A DNA stretch of 64,000 nucleotides. Origin: Lachnospiraceae bacterium (GTDB taxonomy: Bacteria > Bacillota > Clostridia > Lachnospirales > Lachnospiraceae). The translations under genes were made by a program, and so were the position numbers. This document shows positions 1 through 8,435 of the stretch, in pieces (within the stretch, counting starts at the first letter, position 1; the number at the start of each line of letters is the position of its first letter). The stretch spans positions 124,001-188,000 of the forward strand of contig JAILIS010000025.1 of the NCBI GenBank assembly GCA_024695145.1. Reading direction: 5' to 3'. The notes under the pieces are model-generated. The model made no database searches and was not told where the DNA came from. It saw nothing but the letters and a program-made list of their open reading frames with translations.

Positions 1-1
1 A

Positions 2-412
2 AATCAGACCGTTTATTATACGAGTGACGGCAGCACACCGACAATGGACTCAAAGGAATACTCATCGCCGCTTCTGATGCCGCTCGGAAAGAGCACATAC
101 GCGTTCATCTGCGTATCGGAAAGCGGACTTGTTTCCGAACCGGTCACGGCGAATTACAACCTTAATATGAACGTTGCCGTTGCAAAGGACATGGCGGAAT
201 ATGCGATCTCATATCAGCTTGCGAGCACCGGAGAGATCACGGTCGGAAAATCATACAAAGCCGAGTACGGATTTTCGGACGGGAGCAGGTCATACTACAT
301 AATCAACGAGTATGAGGGAAACAAACAGACCGGAAGAATGTTTGCGGTAGATGTTAAATCAGGAGAACTATTCAGATTCAGCAAGGAGGAGAAAAAATGT
401 ATAAGATTTTAG
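2..412 (+). CDS. C-terminal end of a surface/secreted protein (partial)
   Basis: The reading frame is open at the left edge and ends at a TAG at 410-412, so only the last 136 or so residues are visible. The first residues (YYTSDGSTPT) match the loop typical of chitobiase/beta-hexosaminidase C-terminal (CHB_HEX_C-like) beta-sandwich repeats, which usually sit in long extracellular Bacillota proteins. The remainder is polar, with no membrane segment or sorting motif before the stop. The stop lies 16 bases inside the next gene, so the two are probably co-transcribed. The catalytic or binding part, if any, lies outside the window and no function can be assigned. Confidence 0.6.
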   Translation, partial: NQTVYYTSDGSTPTMDSKEYSSPLLMPLGKSTYAFICVSESGLVSEPVTANYNLNMNVAVAKDMAEYAISYQLASTGEITVGKSYKAEYGFSDGSRSYYIINEYEGNKQTGRMFAVDVKSGELFRFSKEEKKCIRF

Positions 413-1278
413 AAGCACGCAATCTTGCTTCAAACATCTTTCTGATGGATGTTTTGGCACCACGTGTTGCAGCTGCGTGCGAACCGGGACAGTTCGTGAT
501 CGTCAGGATCGATGAGAAGGGTGAGAGGATCCCTCTTACCATATGTGATTATGACAGAGAAAAGCAGACCGTCACGATCGTCGTCCAGACTATCGGAGCT
601 TCGACGAACAGAATGCAGGAACTGAAAGCGGGAGACAGTTTCCGTGATTTTACGGGCCCGCTCGGCAAGCCTTCCGAACTGATCGATGAAGATATTAACG
701 AGCTTAAAAAGAAAAAGATCCTGTTTGTCGGCGGAGGACTTGGCACCGCGCCTGTATATCCTCAGGTTAAATGGCTCCACGAGCACGGAGTGGATGCTGA
801 CGTCATAGTGGGTGCCAAGACGAAAGATCTCGTGATACTTGAAGATGAGATGAAAGCTGTAGCGGGAAATCTTTATATCACGACCGATGACGGTTCCTAT
901 CAGAGAAAGGGAATGGTCACCGAAGTCATCAAGGATCTTGTCAATAACATGGGCAACACCTATGACTGCTGTATCGCCATCGGCCCCATGATAATGATGA
1001 AATTTGTCTGCCTTCTTACAAAAGAACTCGGTATTCCGACAATCGTTTCTATGAATCCGATAATGGTCGATGGGACCGGAATGTGCGGAGCGTGCAGACT
1101 TCTTGTCGGAGGCGAAGTGAAGTTCGCATGCGTGGACGGTCCGGAGTTCGACGGCCATCTCGTTGATTTTGATCAGGCCATGAAGCGCCAGAGTATATAC
1201 AAGACCGAAGAGGGACGCGCCCTTCTGAAGCAGCAGGAGGGAGATACGCATCACGGCGGATGCGGTAATTGCAGTTAA
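397..1278 (+). CDS. nfnA: NfnA-type FAD/NAD-binding ferredoxin-NADP+ reductase subunit
   Basis: This 293-residue protein is of the sulfide/dihydroorotate-dehydrogenase-like FAD/NAD-binding family. An N-terminal flavin-binding barrel (about 1-100) is followed by an NAD-binding fold containing FVGGGLGTAPVYP. A C-terminal cysteine cluster, MCGAC with a third Cys 11 residues later (FACVDG), is the usual [2Fe-2S] site. The tail GGCGNCS adds two more cysteines. The next gene encodes the NADPH-dependent partner. In Clostridia such pairs form NfnAB, which couples NADH and reduced ferredoxin to NADP+ reduction. The ATG at 397 follows AAGGAGGAG and overlaps the upstream stop. The family call is firm; the bifurcating role is inferred from the pairing. 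Confidence 0.9.
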   Translation: MYKILEARNLASNIFLMDVLAPRVAAACEPGQFVIVRIDEKGERIPLTICDYDREKQTVTIVVQTIGASTNRMQELKAGDSFRDFTGPLGKPSELIDEDINELKKKKILFVGGGLGTAPVYPQVKWLHEHGVDADVIVGAKTKDLVILEDEMKAVAGNLYITTDDGSYQRKGMVTEVIKDLVNNMGNTYDCCIAIGPMIMMKFVCLLTKELGIPTIVSMNPIMVDGTGMCGACRLLVGGEVKFACVDGPEFDGHLVDFDQAMKRQSIYKTEEGRALLKQQEGDTHHGGCGNCS

Positions 1279-1332
1279 ATCTGCCCGCGACAGTCGGAGG
1301 AGCCTTAGTCAGATTATAAAGGAGACCATACA

Positions 1333-2718
1333 ATGGATGTAATGAAGAAAGTACCAGTAAGAGAGCAGGATCCGAAAGTCCGCGCCACCAATTTCGACGA
1401 GGTCTGCCTGGGTTATAACAGTGAGGAAGCTGTAAGCGAAGCAAACAGATGTCTCACATGCCAGAATGCACAGTGTGTCAAAGCCTGCCCTGTGGGGATT
1501 GATATCCCTGGATTCATCAAAGAGATAAAAGAAGGAAATTTTGAGCAGGCCGGTGCCGTTATCGCAAAGGACAGTGCACTTCCCGCCATATGCGGAAGAG
1601 TATGTCCGCAGGAGAGCCAGTGTGAAGGAAAGTGTATCCGCGGCATAAAGGGAGAAGCAGTATCAATCGGAAAACTTGAGAGATTTGTTGCGGATTACTG
1701 CCGCGAGAAAGGAATAAAGCCCCAAAAGAGCGCCGAAACGAACGGACGCAAAGTGGCGGTCATAGGCTCGGGCCCTGCGGGACTGACCTGTGCAGGCGAT
1801 CTGGCCAAGATGGGATATGACGTTACCATATTTGAGGCACTTCATGAAGCCGGCGGAGTGCTTGTGTACGGTATCCCCGAATTTCGTCTGCCGAAGGACG
1901 AAGTCGTTAAAAAAGAGATAGAAAATGTCAAGGCACTCGGTGTGAAGATCGAGACCAACGTTGTCATCGGCAAATCGGTAACAATAGATGAACTTATGGA
2001 TAAAGAAGGCTTTGAAGCCGTATTCATCGGGTCCGGAGCAGGACTTCCCAGATTCATGGGTATTCCCGGTGAGACTGCAAGCGGAGTCTTTTCGGCCAAT
2101 GAATATCTTACAAGAAGCAATCTTATGAAGGCGTTTCGCGATGATTACGACACTCCGATAGTTCCCGGGAAGAAAGTTGCGGTCGTAGGCGGCGGAAACG
2201 TTGCCATGGATGCCGCGAGGACTGCCCTTCGTCTCGGTGCTGATGTTCATATCGTATATCGCCGGTCCGAGGAGGAACTTCCCGCGAGAGTGGAGGAAGT
2301 ACATCATGCCAAAGAAGAAGGCATCATTTTCGATCTTCTGACCAATCCCATTGAGATCCTGACGGATGAAAACGGCTGGGTCTGCGGTATGAAATGCATC
2401 AGGATGGAACTTGGTGAGCCTGATGAATCGGGAAGAAGATCACCGGTTCCGATAGAGGGTTCCGAATTTGTGATCGATGTTGACACGGTCATCATGTCAC
2501 TCGGAACGAGTCCCAATCCGCTTATCAGTTCAACGACAGCGGGACTTGAGACAAACAGGAGAAAATGTATCGTGGCTTCCGAGGAAACGGGTCAGACAAG
2601 CAAGCCCGGTGTATTTGCCGGTGGTGATGCCGTAACCGGAGCTGCGACCGTAATCCTGGCAATGGGTGCCGGCAAGAATGCGGCAGCCGGTATTGATGAG
2701 TATCTGAGGAACAAATAA
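1333..2718 (+). CDS. nfnB: NfnB / glutamate synthase small-subunit-like NADPH oxidoreductase
   Basis: This 461-residue cytosolic flavoprotein carries two N-terminal cysteine clusters (CLTCQNAQCVKACP and CGRVCPQESQCEGKC) for 4Fe-4S centres. They are followed by an FAD-binding fold with GSGPAG and an NADPH-binding fold with VVGGGNVAMDAARTA. This is the layout of GltD-like proteins often labelled gltA (homotetrameric glutamate synthase). No large glutamate synthase subunit is nearby, whereas the NfnA-type partner lies 54 bases upstream. NADH-dependent reduced ferredoxin:NADP+ oxidoreductase is therefore the more likely role. The ATG at 1333 is preceded by AAAGGAG. The stop overlaps the next start by one base. 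Confidence 0.9.
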   Translation: MDVMKKVPVREQDPKVRATNFDEVCLGYNSEEAVSEANRCLTCQNAQCVKACPVGIDIPGFIKEIKEGNFEQAGAVIAKDSALPAICGRVCPQESQCEGKCIRGIKGEAVSIGKLERFVADYCREKGIKPQKSAETNGRKVAVIGSGPAGLTCAGDLAKMGYDVTIFEALHEAGGVLVYGIPEFRLPKDEVVKKEIENVKALGVKIETNVVIGKSVTIDELMDKEGFEAVFIGSGAGLPRFMGIPGETASGVFSANEYLTRSNLMKAFRDDYDTPIVPGKKVAVVGGGNVAMDAARTALRLGADVHIVYRRSEEELPARVEEVHHAKEEGIIFDLLTNPIEILTDENGWVCGMKCIRMELGEPDESGRRSPVPIEGSEFVIDVDTVIMSLGTSPNPLISSTTAGLETNRRKCIVASEETGQTSKPGVFAGGDAVTGAATVILAMGAGKNAAAGIDEYLRNK

Positions 2719-4022
2719 TGTTAATGGTCGATATCATCAGGAAAAAAAGGGACGGAGGTGTCCTTTCACGTGAGGAGACAGAGTTTTTCATCAACGGATA
2801 TGTAAAGGGTGAAATACCCGATTACCAGGTCTCTGCCCTTATGATGGCCATTTATTTTCGCGGGATGAACGATGAAGAGACACATGATCTTACGCGTGCC
2901 ATGCTGAATTCGGGCGAAAAGCTCGATCTTTCCGCGGTAAAAGGATTTAAAGTGGACAAGCATTCCACGGGCGGCGTAGGAGACAAGACGTCTCTTGTTC
3001 TTACACCGATGGTCGCTTCCTGCGGCGTTCCCGTGGCAAAGATGAGCGGAAGAGGTCTCGGACATACCGGAGGTACGATCGACAAGCTTGAAAGCTTTAA
3101 AGGGTTTTCCACTTCCATCACGAATGAGCAGTTCATACATAATGTGAACACGATTGGGATCGCACTGATGGGGCAGACAAAGGATCTTGCTCCTGCGGAC
3201 AAGCTTTTGTATGCATTAAGAGATGTCACCGCCACCGTAGACAATATGTCGCTGATCGCCAGTTCCATCATGAGCAAGAAGCTGGCAGCTTCCGCTGACG
3301 GGATCGTTCTTGACGTAAAATCAGGCAGCGGGGCTTTTATGAAAAATGATAATGACGCGTTCGAACTGGCGAACAAGATGGTCGCCATAGGCAAAAATGC
3401 CGGTGTCAAGGTGATGGCGGTCGTATCGGATATGGATCAGCCTTTGGGACGAGCCGTAGGAAATGCCATCGAAGTCCGGGAGGCCATTGATACACTTAAC
3501 GGAAAAGGCCCCGAAGATCTTTACGAACTGTGTCTTACTCTCGGAAGCTACATGCTGAAATTTGCCGGCGCCGCATCCACTGTCGACGAGGCAAGATCAT
3601 CTCTTGAGGATGCTATCAGCAGCGGAGGGGCTCTTGACAAACTCGGTGATCTTATCGAAGGCCAGGGAGGTAACAGAGATGATGTCTGTCACCCCGAAAA
3701 TCTTCCTGTCGCTTCAAAACAGAGAGATCTTTGTGCAAAAGAGGACGGTTTTGTCTCGGCCATAAAGAGTGAGGATGTAGGCATAGCATCACTTCTTCTT
3801 GGAGGAGGCAGACGCTCCAAGGAGGATGTCATCGATCTTTCCGTAGGCATATACCTTAACAGGAAGGTCGGTGAGCAGGTGAAAAAAGGTGATGTCATTG
3901 CCACACTCTACGGAAACGATGATAAAAAGATTGACGAAGCATATAAACGTCTGGCCGGAGCATATGAGTTTGCAGCAAACAGTGTTCCCGCCAAAAAACT
4001 TATTAAAGGTATTGTCGAATGA
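2718..4022 (+). CDS. pdp: Pyrimidine-nucleoside phosphorylase
   Basis: This 434-residue enzyme phosphorolyses uridine, thymidine or deoxyuridine to base plus pentose-1-phosphate in pyrimidine salvage. The family signature is complete: KHSTGGVGDKTSLVL for the phosphate site, then KMSGRGLGHTGGTIDKLE. The N-terminus MLMVDIIRKKRDGG matches the usual start of Pdp/DeoA proteins, which favours the ATG at 2718 over the one at 2724. The C-terminal third has the expected alpha/beta domain. The length is typical. The start overlaps the nfnB stop (TAATG) and the stop overlaps the phoH start, so translation is probably coupled. Substrate choice between thymidine and uridine cannot be read from the sequence. 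Confidence 0.93.
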   Translation: MLMVDIIRKKRDGGVLSREETEFFINGYVKGEIPDYQVSALMMAIYFRGMNDEETHDLTRAMLNSGEKLDLSAVKGFKVDKHSTGGVGDKTSLVLTPMVASCGVPVAKMSGRGLGHTGGTIDKLESFKGFSTSITNEQFIHNVNTIGIALMGQTKDLAPADKLLYALRDVTATVDNMSLIASSIMSKKLAASADGIVLDVKSGSGAFMKNDNDAFELANKMVAIGKNAGVKVMAVVSDMDQPLGRAVGNAIEVREAIDTLNGKGPEDLYELCLTLGSYMLKFAGAASTVDEARSSLEDAISSGGALDKLGDLIEGQGGNRDDVCHPENLPVASKQRDLCAKEDGFVSAIKSEDVGIASLLLGGGRRSKEDVIDLSVGIYLNRKVGEQVKKGDVIATLYGNDDKKIDEAYKRLAGAYEFAANSVPAKKLIKGIVE

Positions 4023-4987
4023 TGGATGAGCTGATCATCGAGCAACAGCACCTTCGTAATATATTCGGGCCTTTTGACGGACACGTTAAGATCATAGAAA
4101 AGGCTTTTAATACGACAGTCGTCGAACGTGACGGACGAGTCCGGATACTCGGGGATGAGAACGCCAGGAAGAGATGTGCTTGTGTCCTTAATGAACTGTA
4201 TGAACTGTCAAAGAGAGGAAATACGATAACCGATCAGCAGGTGGACTATTCGATCGAGATGCAGTCGATGGACATTACCGATTCACTTCTGTCTGCAGAT
4301 GAGACCATGATCTGTCATACGGTTAACGGTAAGAGTGTCAAGCCCAAGACGCTCGGACAGAAGGAATATGTTGAAGCGATCAAAAAGAACATGATAGTTT
4401 TCGGCCTCGGACCTGCTGGTACCGGTAAGACTTATCTTGCCATGGCTATGGCCATCACCGCTTTCAAGAAAGAGGAAGTGAGCAGGATAATCCTGACAAG
4501 GCCTGCTATAGAGGCCGGAGAAAAACTCGGTTTTCTTCCCGGCGATCTGCAGAGCAAAGTTGATCCTTATCTTCGCCCGCTCTATGATGCACTGCATCAG
4601 ATCATGGGTGCGGAGAGTTTCATGCGCAATATGGAAAAAGGGCTTATCGAGGTGGCGCCGCTTGCTTATATGAGAGGGCGTACTCTTGATAATGCATACA
4701 TAATCCTTGATGAGGCCCAGAATACGACACCCGAACAGATGAAAATGTTCCTGACAAGGATAGGCTTCGGCTCCAAAGTCATAATCACAGGTGACCGTAC
4801 CCAGAAGGATCTGGCCGCCGGGTCGGTATCCGGACTGGATGTTGCGGTAAGGGTACTCGCAAATGTTGAGGACATAGCGTTCTGTAATCTGACGAGCCGC
4901 GATGTCGTCCGTCATCCGCTCGTACAGAAGATCGTTAAAGCATACGAATCATACGAAGAAAAGAACAGAAAGAAGAAAACAAAATGA
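4019..4987 (+). CDS. PhoH family P-loop ATPase
   Basis: This 322-residue protein has an N-terminal KH-like region (about 15-65), then a PhoH ATPase core with Walker A GPAGTGKT at 131-138 and Walker B ILDEAQN around 229-235. The family is linked to RNA metabolism and ribosome maturation. Its gene is commonly next to ybeY, as here, where the two overlap by four bases. Two start codons lie in tandem (4019 and 4022), and the first forms an ATGA overlap with the pdp stop. The lysine-rich C-terminus (KNRKKKTK) is consistent with nucleic acid binding. The exact substrate of PhoH proteins is not settled. Confidence 0.92.
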   Translation: MMDELIIEQQHLRNIFGPFDGHVKIIEKAFNTTVVERDGRVRILGDENARKRCACVLNELYELSKRGNTITDQQVDYSIEMQSMDITDSLLSADETMICHTVNGKSVKPKTLGQKEYVEAIKKNMIVFGLGPAGTGKTYLAMAMAITAFKKEEVSRIILTRPAIEAGEKLGFLPGDLQSKVDPYLRPLYDALHQIMGAESFMRNMEKGLIEVAPLAYMRGRTLDNAYIILDEAQNTTPEQMKMFLTRIGFGSKVIITGDRTQKDLAAGSVSGLDVAVRVLANVEDIAFCNLTSRDVVRHPLVQKIVKAYESYEEKNRKKKTK

Positions 4988-5499
4988 CTTGTCTTATCGA
5001 CTGTGAAACTGATATCAACTGGGATTTTGATCATCTGACCCTGTATGAGCGGGCGGTGGATGCCGTCCTTAGCGCGGAAAACTGTCCGTTTGAGACTGTC
5101 GTATCCCTTCTGATCACCGATGATGAAGGTATCAGACAGATCAACAGGGAAAAGCGGGGCATAGATTCGCCCACCGATGTTTTGAGCTTTCCGATACCTG
5201 AATATGAGCATCCGGCTGATTTTACGCTTGCGGAAGAAGACAGCTCGAATTTTGATCCGGAATCCGGAGAACTGATGCTCGGTGATATTGTTATCTCACA
5301 GGAACGTATAGCGGCGCAGGCGGAAGAATACGGTCATGACATACAAAGGGAGTATGCATTTCTGATCGTCCACAGCATGCTTCACCTATGCGGATATGAT
5401 CATATTGAAAAAGAAGACCAAGAGTTGATGGAGGAGAGGCAGAAGATCATCATGGCAAAGCTGACCGATGATTTTCCGAAGCTGGCGATTAACAGGTAA
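4984..5499 (+). CDS. ybeY: Endoribonuclease/rRNA maturation factor YbeY
   Basis: This 171-residue protein has the zinc-binding histidine motif HSMLHLCGYDH, with His130, His134 and His140. The second position is Ser rather than the more common Gly. SPTDVLSFP at 62-70 is also a conserved family feature. YbeY acts in 16S rRNA 3-prime end maturation and ribosome quality control. The ATG at 4984 overlaps the phoH stop, and the following flippase gene starts on the last base of the stop codon, so the gene sits within a translationally coupled chain. Confidence 0.93.
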   Translation: MTCLIDCETDINWDFDHLTLYERAVDAVLSAENCPFETVVSLLITDDEGIRQINREKRGIDSPTDVLSFPIPEYEHPADFTLAEEDSSNFDPESGELMLGDIVISQERIAAQAEEYGHDIQREYAFLIVHSMLHLCGYDHIEKEDQELMEERQKIIMAKLTDDFPKLAINR

Positions 5500-7145
5500 T
5501 GGCCGAAAAGAATCCCAGAAATTCCAATTTTATAGTTCAGGGCGGGATACTGGCGGCAGCAGGTATCATAAGCAGAATAATAGGGTTTCTGTACCGTATC
5601 CCCCTTCAGAACACTATCGGGGATGCCGGTATGGGTTATTATTCGGCGGCATTTCAGATATACTCCATCATGCTCATCATTTCTTCATACAGTCTGCCGG
5701 TTGCCGTATCAAAGCTTGTTGCGGCAAGAGTAGCAAAGGGGCAGTACAGAAACGCCAGAAAGTTCTTTCACGGGGCATTGCTTTTTGCAAGTCTTACGGG
5801 TGGTGCAACCTGCCTGATAGTTCTGTTCGGTGCCGACACTCTTGCAGGTAATATCATGAGCATGCCCAAGTCGGCCATAGCGCTTCGTATGCTGGCACCT
5901 ACTCTTCTGATCGTGGCGCTCATGGGTGTCATACGGGGATATTTTCAGGGACTGGGGACCATGGTGCCCACGGCCTTATCGCAGCTTCTCGAGCAGATAG
6001 TCAATGCGGTCATATCGGTCATTGCCGGTGTGTATCTGTATGAATACGGGACAAAGGTCGCGGCGCTTCTTCGTGACAGTGATTTTGCCCCGGCGTGGGG
6101 AGCCGCAGGCGGTACACTCGGTACCGGAGCAGGAGCGGCAGCAGGTCTTCTTGTACTTCTCATCATGTTCCTCATACATAAGAGGATGATCAGAAAGAAC
6201 ATCATCAGAGACAATGCAAGGTATGTGGATTCGTACGGCCGGGTGTTCTCCCTGATACTGTCAACGGTACTTCCGGTCATTCTTTCAACAACCATATACA
6301 ATATCAGTGATACTCTCGACCAGGGTGTGTTCAATTATGTCATGGACATAAAAGGCATGTCTGATATCAAAGCCGAATACTGGGGTATATTTGCGGGAAA
6401 ATACAGGGTACTGACAAATGTTCCGATAGCGCTTGCAAATGCGATGTGTTCATCCATGATGCCTTCTCTTACGGCCTGTATGGAAAACGGTGAGAGGAGA
6501 CTGGCAAAGCATAAGATCGCAGTGGGAACAAGGTTTGTGATGATCATATCTTTCCCCTGTGCAGTTGCGCTAGCCATACTGGGGCGTCCGCTGATAGCCC
6601 TTATGTTCACGGGCGAAGTTGAACTTCCGGCCATGCTGCTGAGAATGGGATCCGCATCGGTCATATTCTTCTCCCTGTCAACGCTTTCAAACGGAGTGCT
6701 GCAGGGTATTGACCGGATGAAGGTACCGGTAAGGAATGCCGCTATCGCGCTTGTTCTTCATATCGGTATTCTCTATCTGACGATAGGTGTTCTCGACTGG
6801 AATCTGTACGGAGTGGTCGTCAGCTGTATGGCATTCGGACTGCTCATGTGCATACTTAACTGGATCAGCATATCAAAGTACATGCGTTACCGCCAGGAGA
6901 TCAGAAGGACATTCATCATACCGTTCATATCATCGGTCGTTATGGGTGGCATAGTGTGGCTGCTCTACTTTATTCTTGCCAAAACGACGAGTGAACTGAT
7001 AAGCGTACTCGTATCTTCGGTTGTCGGTATTATTGTATATTTTGTTGTACTTCTGCTTCTTCGGGGTGTAAGGGAAAGCGAGATAAGAAGCTTACCTATG
7101 GGCGGATTTTTAGCAGGTCTTGCCAGACTGTTCAGACTGCTGTAG
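5499..7145 (+). CDS. SpoVB/MurJ-like polysaccharide flippase (MOP superfamily)
   Basis: This 548-residue integral membrane protein has about fourteen hydrophobic segments. Its N-terminus (NFIVQGGILAAAGIISRIIG) is the conserved opening of SpoVB/YtgP/MurJ-type lipid-linked oligosaccharide flippases. RNTIGD-like and GYYSAA-like stretches in the first loop also fit. Such proteins move lipid II or other undecaprenyl-linked precursors across the membrane. Several paralogues are normal in spore-forming Clostridia, so whether this one serves sporulation, the vegetative wall or an exopolysaccharide cannot be told here. It begins on the last base of the ybeY stop. Confidence 0.85.
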   Translation: MAEKNPRNSNFIVQGGILAAAGIISRIIGFLYRIPLQNTIGDAGMGYYSAAFQIYSIMLIISSYSLPVAVSKLVAARVAKGQYRNARKFFHGALLFASLTGGATCLIVLFGADTLAGNIMSMPKSAIALRMLAPTLLIVALMGVIRGYFQGLGTMVPTALSQLLEQIVNAVISVIAGVYLYEYGTKVAALLRDSDFAPAWGAAGGTLGTGAGAAAGLLVLLIMFLIHKRMIRKNIIRDNARYVDSYGRVFSLILSTVLPVILSTTIYNISDTLDQGVFNYVMDIKGMSDIKAEYWGIFAGKYRVLTNVPIALANAMCSSMMPSLTACMENGERRLAKHKIAVGTRFVMIISFPCAVALAILGRPLIALMFTGEVELPAMLLRMGSASVIFFSLSTLSNGVLQGIDRMKVPVRNAAIALVLHIGILYLTIGVLDWNLYGVVVSCMAFGLLMCILNWISISKYMRYRQEIRRTFIIPFISSVVMGGIVWLLYFILAKTTSELISVLVSSVVGIIVYFVVLLLLRGVRESEIRSLPMGGFLAGLARLFRLL

Positions 7146-7169
7146 ACGGCATTTAAAGGAGGACGGATC

Positions 7170-8435
7170 ATAAATACTGCAATCATAGGCGGCGGTGCCG
7201 CGGGAATGATCGCCGCGATCGTTTCCGTACAAAATAAAGATGAGGTTACGATATTTGAGCATATGCCACGGATGGGTAAGAAACTGCTTCTTACAGGGAG
7301 CGGCAAATGCAACATATCAAATACCGACATGGATATTTCGCATTTTCACGGCGGCGACATGTCGAGGATCAAAGCAGTGCTCGAAAAGTGTCCGCCGGAT
7401 GTCACGCTGGATTTTTTCAGAGGGCTCGGATTACTTATGCGGGAGCGCAAGGGAGGTCTGTATCCGTATTGTGAACAGGCGTCCGCCGTTGTTGATGTAT
7501 TAAGGTTTTCAATCCGTGATCTCGGAGTTGATGTTCTGACACAGGCGAACGTTCTGTCGGTGCAAAAGCTCATTCCTTCCGATAACGGTCTGGAGAGAGG
7601 ATTTGCGGTCACGACCGATCAGGGCAGATTTCTGTTTGACAAAGTCATTATGTGTACGGGTTCGGCATGCAACAGGAACACCGGCTCCGACGGAAGCGGG
7701 TATTCGCTTGCCAAAGCTTTGGGACATACAGTGATAAAACCTGCCCCTGCACTGACACACCTTAAATGCGAGGAGGATTTTTTCGCATCGATAGCGGGTA
7801 TACGGACACAGGCGAATGTCAGTCTTTATGAGTGTTCAAAAGACTGCGGCAAAGAAACGCTTTTAGGGTCAATGGGCGGTGAACTTCAGATCACAAGGTC
7901 CGGGATCTCGGGCATTCCGGTCATGAACCTCAGTTTTCTTGCCGTAAGAGCTCTTGACGACGGACAAAAGATCAAGGGATCGCTGGATCTTCTGCCGGAT
8001 GTGGATGAAGAAGATATTCAGGGCTATATCAGATCAAGGATCGACAATAATCCCGACAGACTTGCGGATGAACTGTTCATAGGCGTACTAGCCAAGCCTC
8101 TCGGTATGTGCATATGTAAAAGAGCCAATGTCGGATTAAAAACACCGTGCAAAACACTTACATCCGCGCACATATCGATCCTTGGAAAGCTTATCAAAAA
8201 GTTCGATGTAACAGTGACCGGTTACGGCGGATTTGACGAATCACAGTCAGCGTGCGGAGGAGTGAGTCTTCTGGAAGTAGATGATGATCTCGAAAGCACG
8301 ATCGTTCCCGGGCTGTTTTTTGCCGGCGAGATACTTGACGTTAACGGTGACTGCGGAGGATATAATCTTCAGTGGGCCGCAAGCTCTGCGATGGTAGCTG
8401 CGAGACGGCATCATGACAGTGGAGACATGATATGA
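7170..8435 (+). CDS. HI0933/BaiN-like NAD(P)/FAD-dependent oxidoreductase with a probable non-AUG start
   Basis: This roughly 421-residue flavoprotein belongs to the HI0933-like family. The FAD dinucleotide motif IIGGGAAGM lies at the very start, and KKLLLTGSGKCNISN and GDCGGYNLQWA are further family blocks. The first ATG (7206) falls inside the dinucleotide motif, so it would destroy the fold. A strong ribosome binding site AAAGGAGG (7155-7162) lies seven bases before ATA at 7170, which would give (M)NTAIIGGGAAGM. ATC at 7167 is the alternative. No ATG, GTG or TTG occurs in frame between the upstream stop and 7206. The stop overlaps the next gene's start (ATGA). The substrate is unknown. Confidence 0.85.
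   Translation: MNTAIIGGGAAGMIAAIVSVQNKDEVTIFEHMPRMGKKLLLTGSGKCNISNTDMDISHFHGGDMSRIKAVLEKCPPDVTLDFFRGLGLLMRERKGGLYPYCEQASAVVDVLRFSIRDLGVDVLTQANVLSVQKLIPSDNGLERGFAVTTDQGRFLFDKVIMCTGSACNRNTGSDGSGYSLAKALGHTVIKPAPALTHLKCEEDFFASIAGIRTQANVSLYECSKDCGKETLLGSMGGELQITRSGISGIPVMNLSFLAVRALDDGQKIKGSLDLLPDVDEEDIQGYIRSRIDNNPDRLADELFIGVLAKPLGMCICKRANVGLKTPCKTLTSAHISILGKLIKKFDVTVTGYGGFDESQSACGGVSLLEVDDDLESTIVPGLFFAGEILDVNGDCGGYNLQWAASSAMVAARRHHDSGDMI

Noticed and set aside
430..1254. Long minus-strand frame opposite nfnA
   Set aside because: It is a shadow of the conserved flavoprotein gene, with no recognisable protein features.
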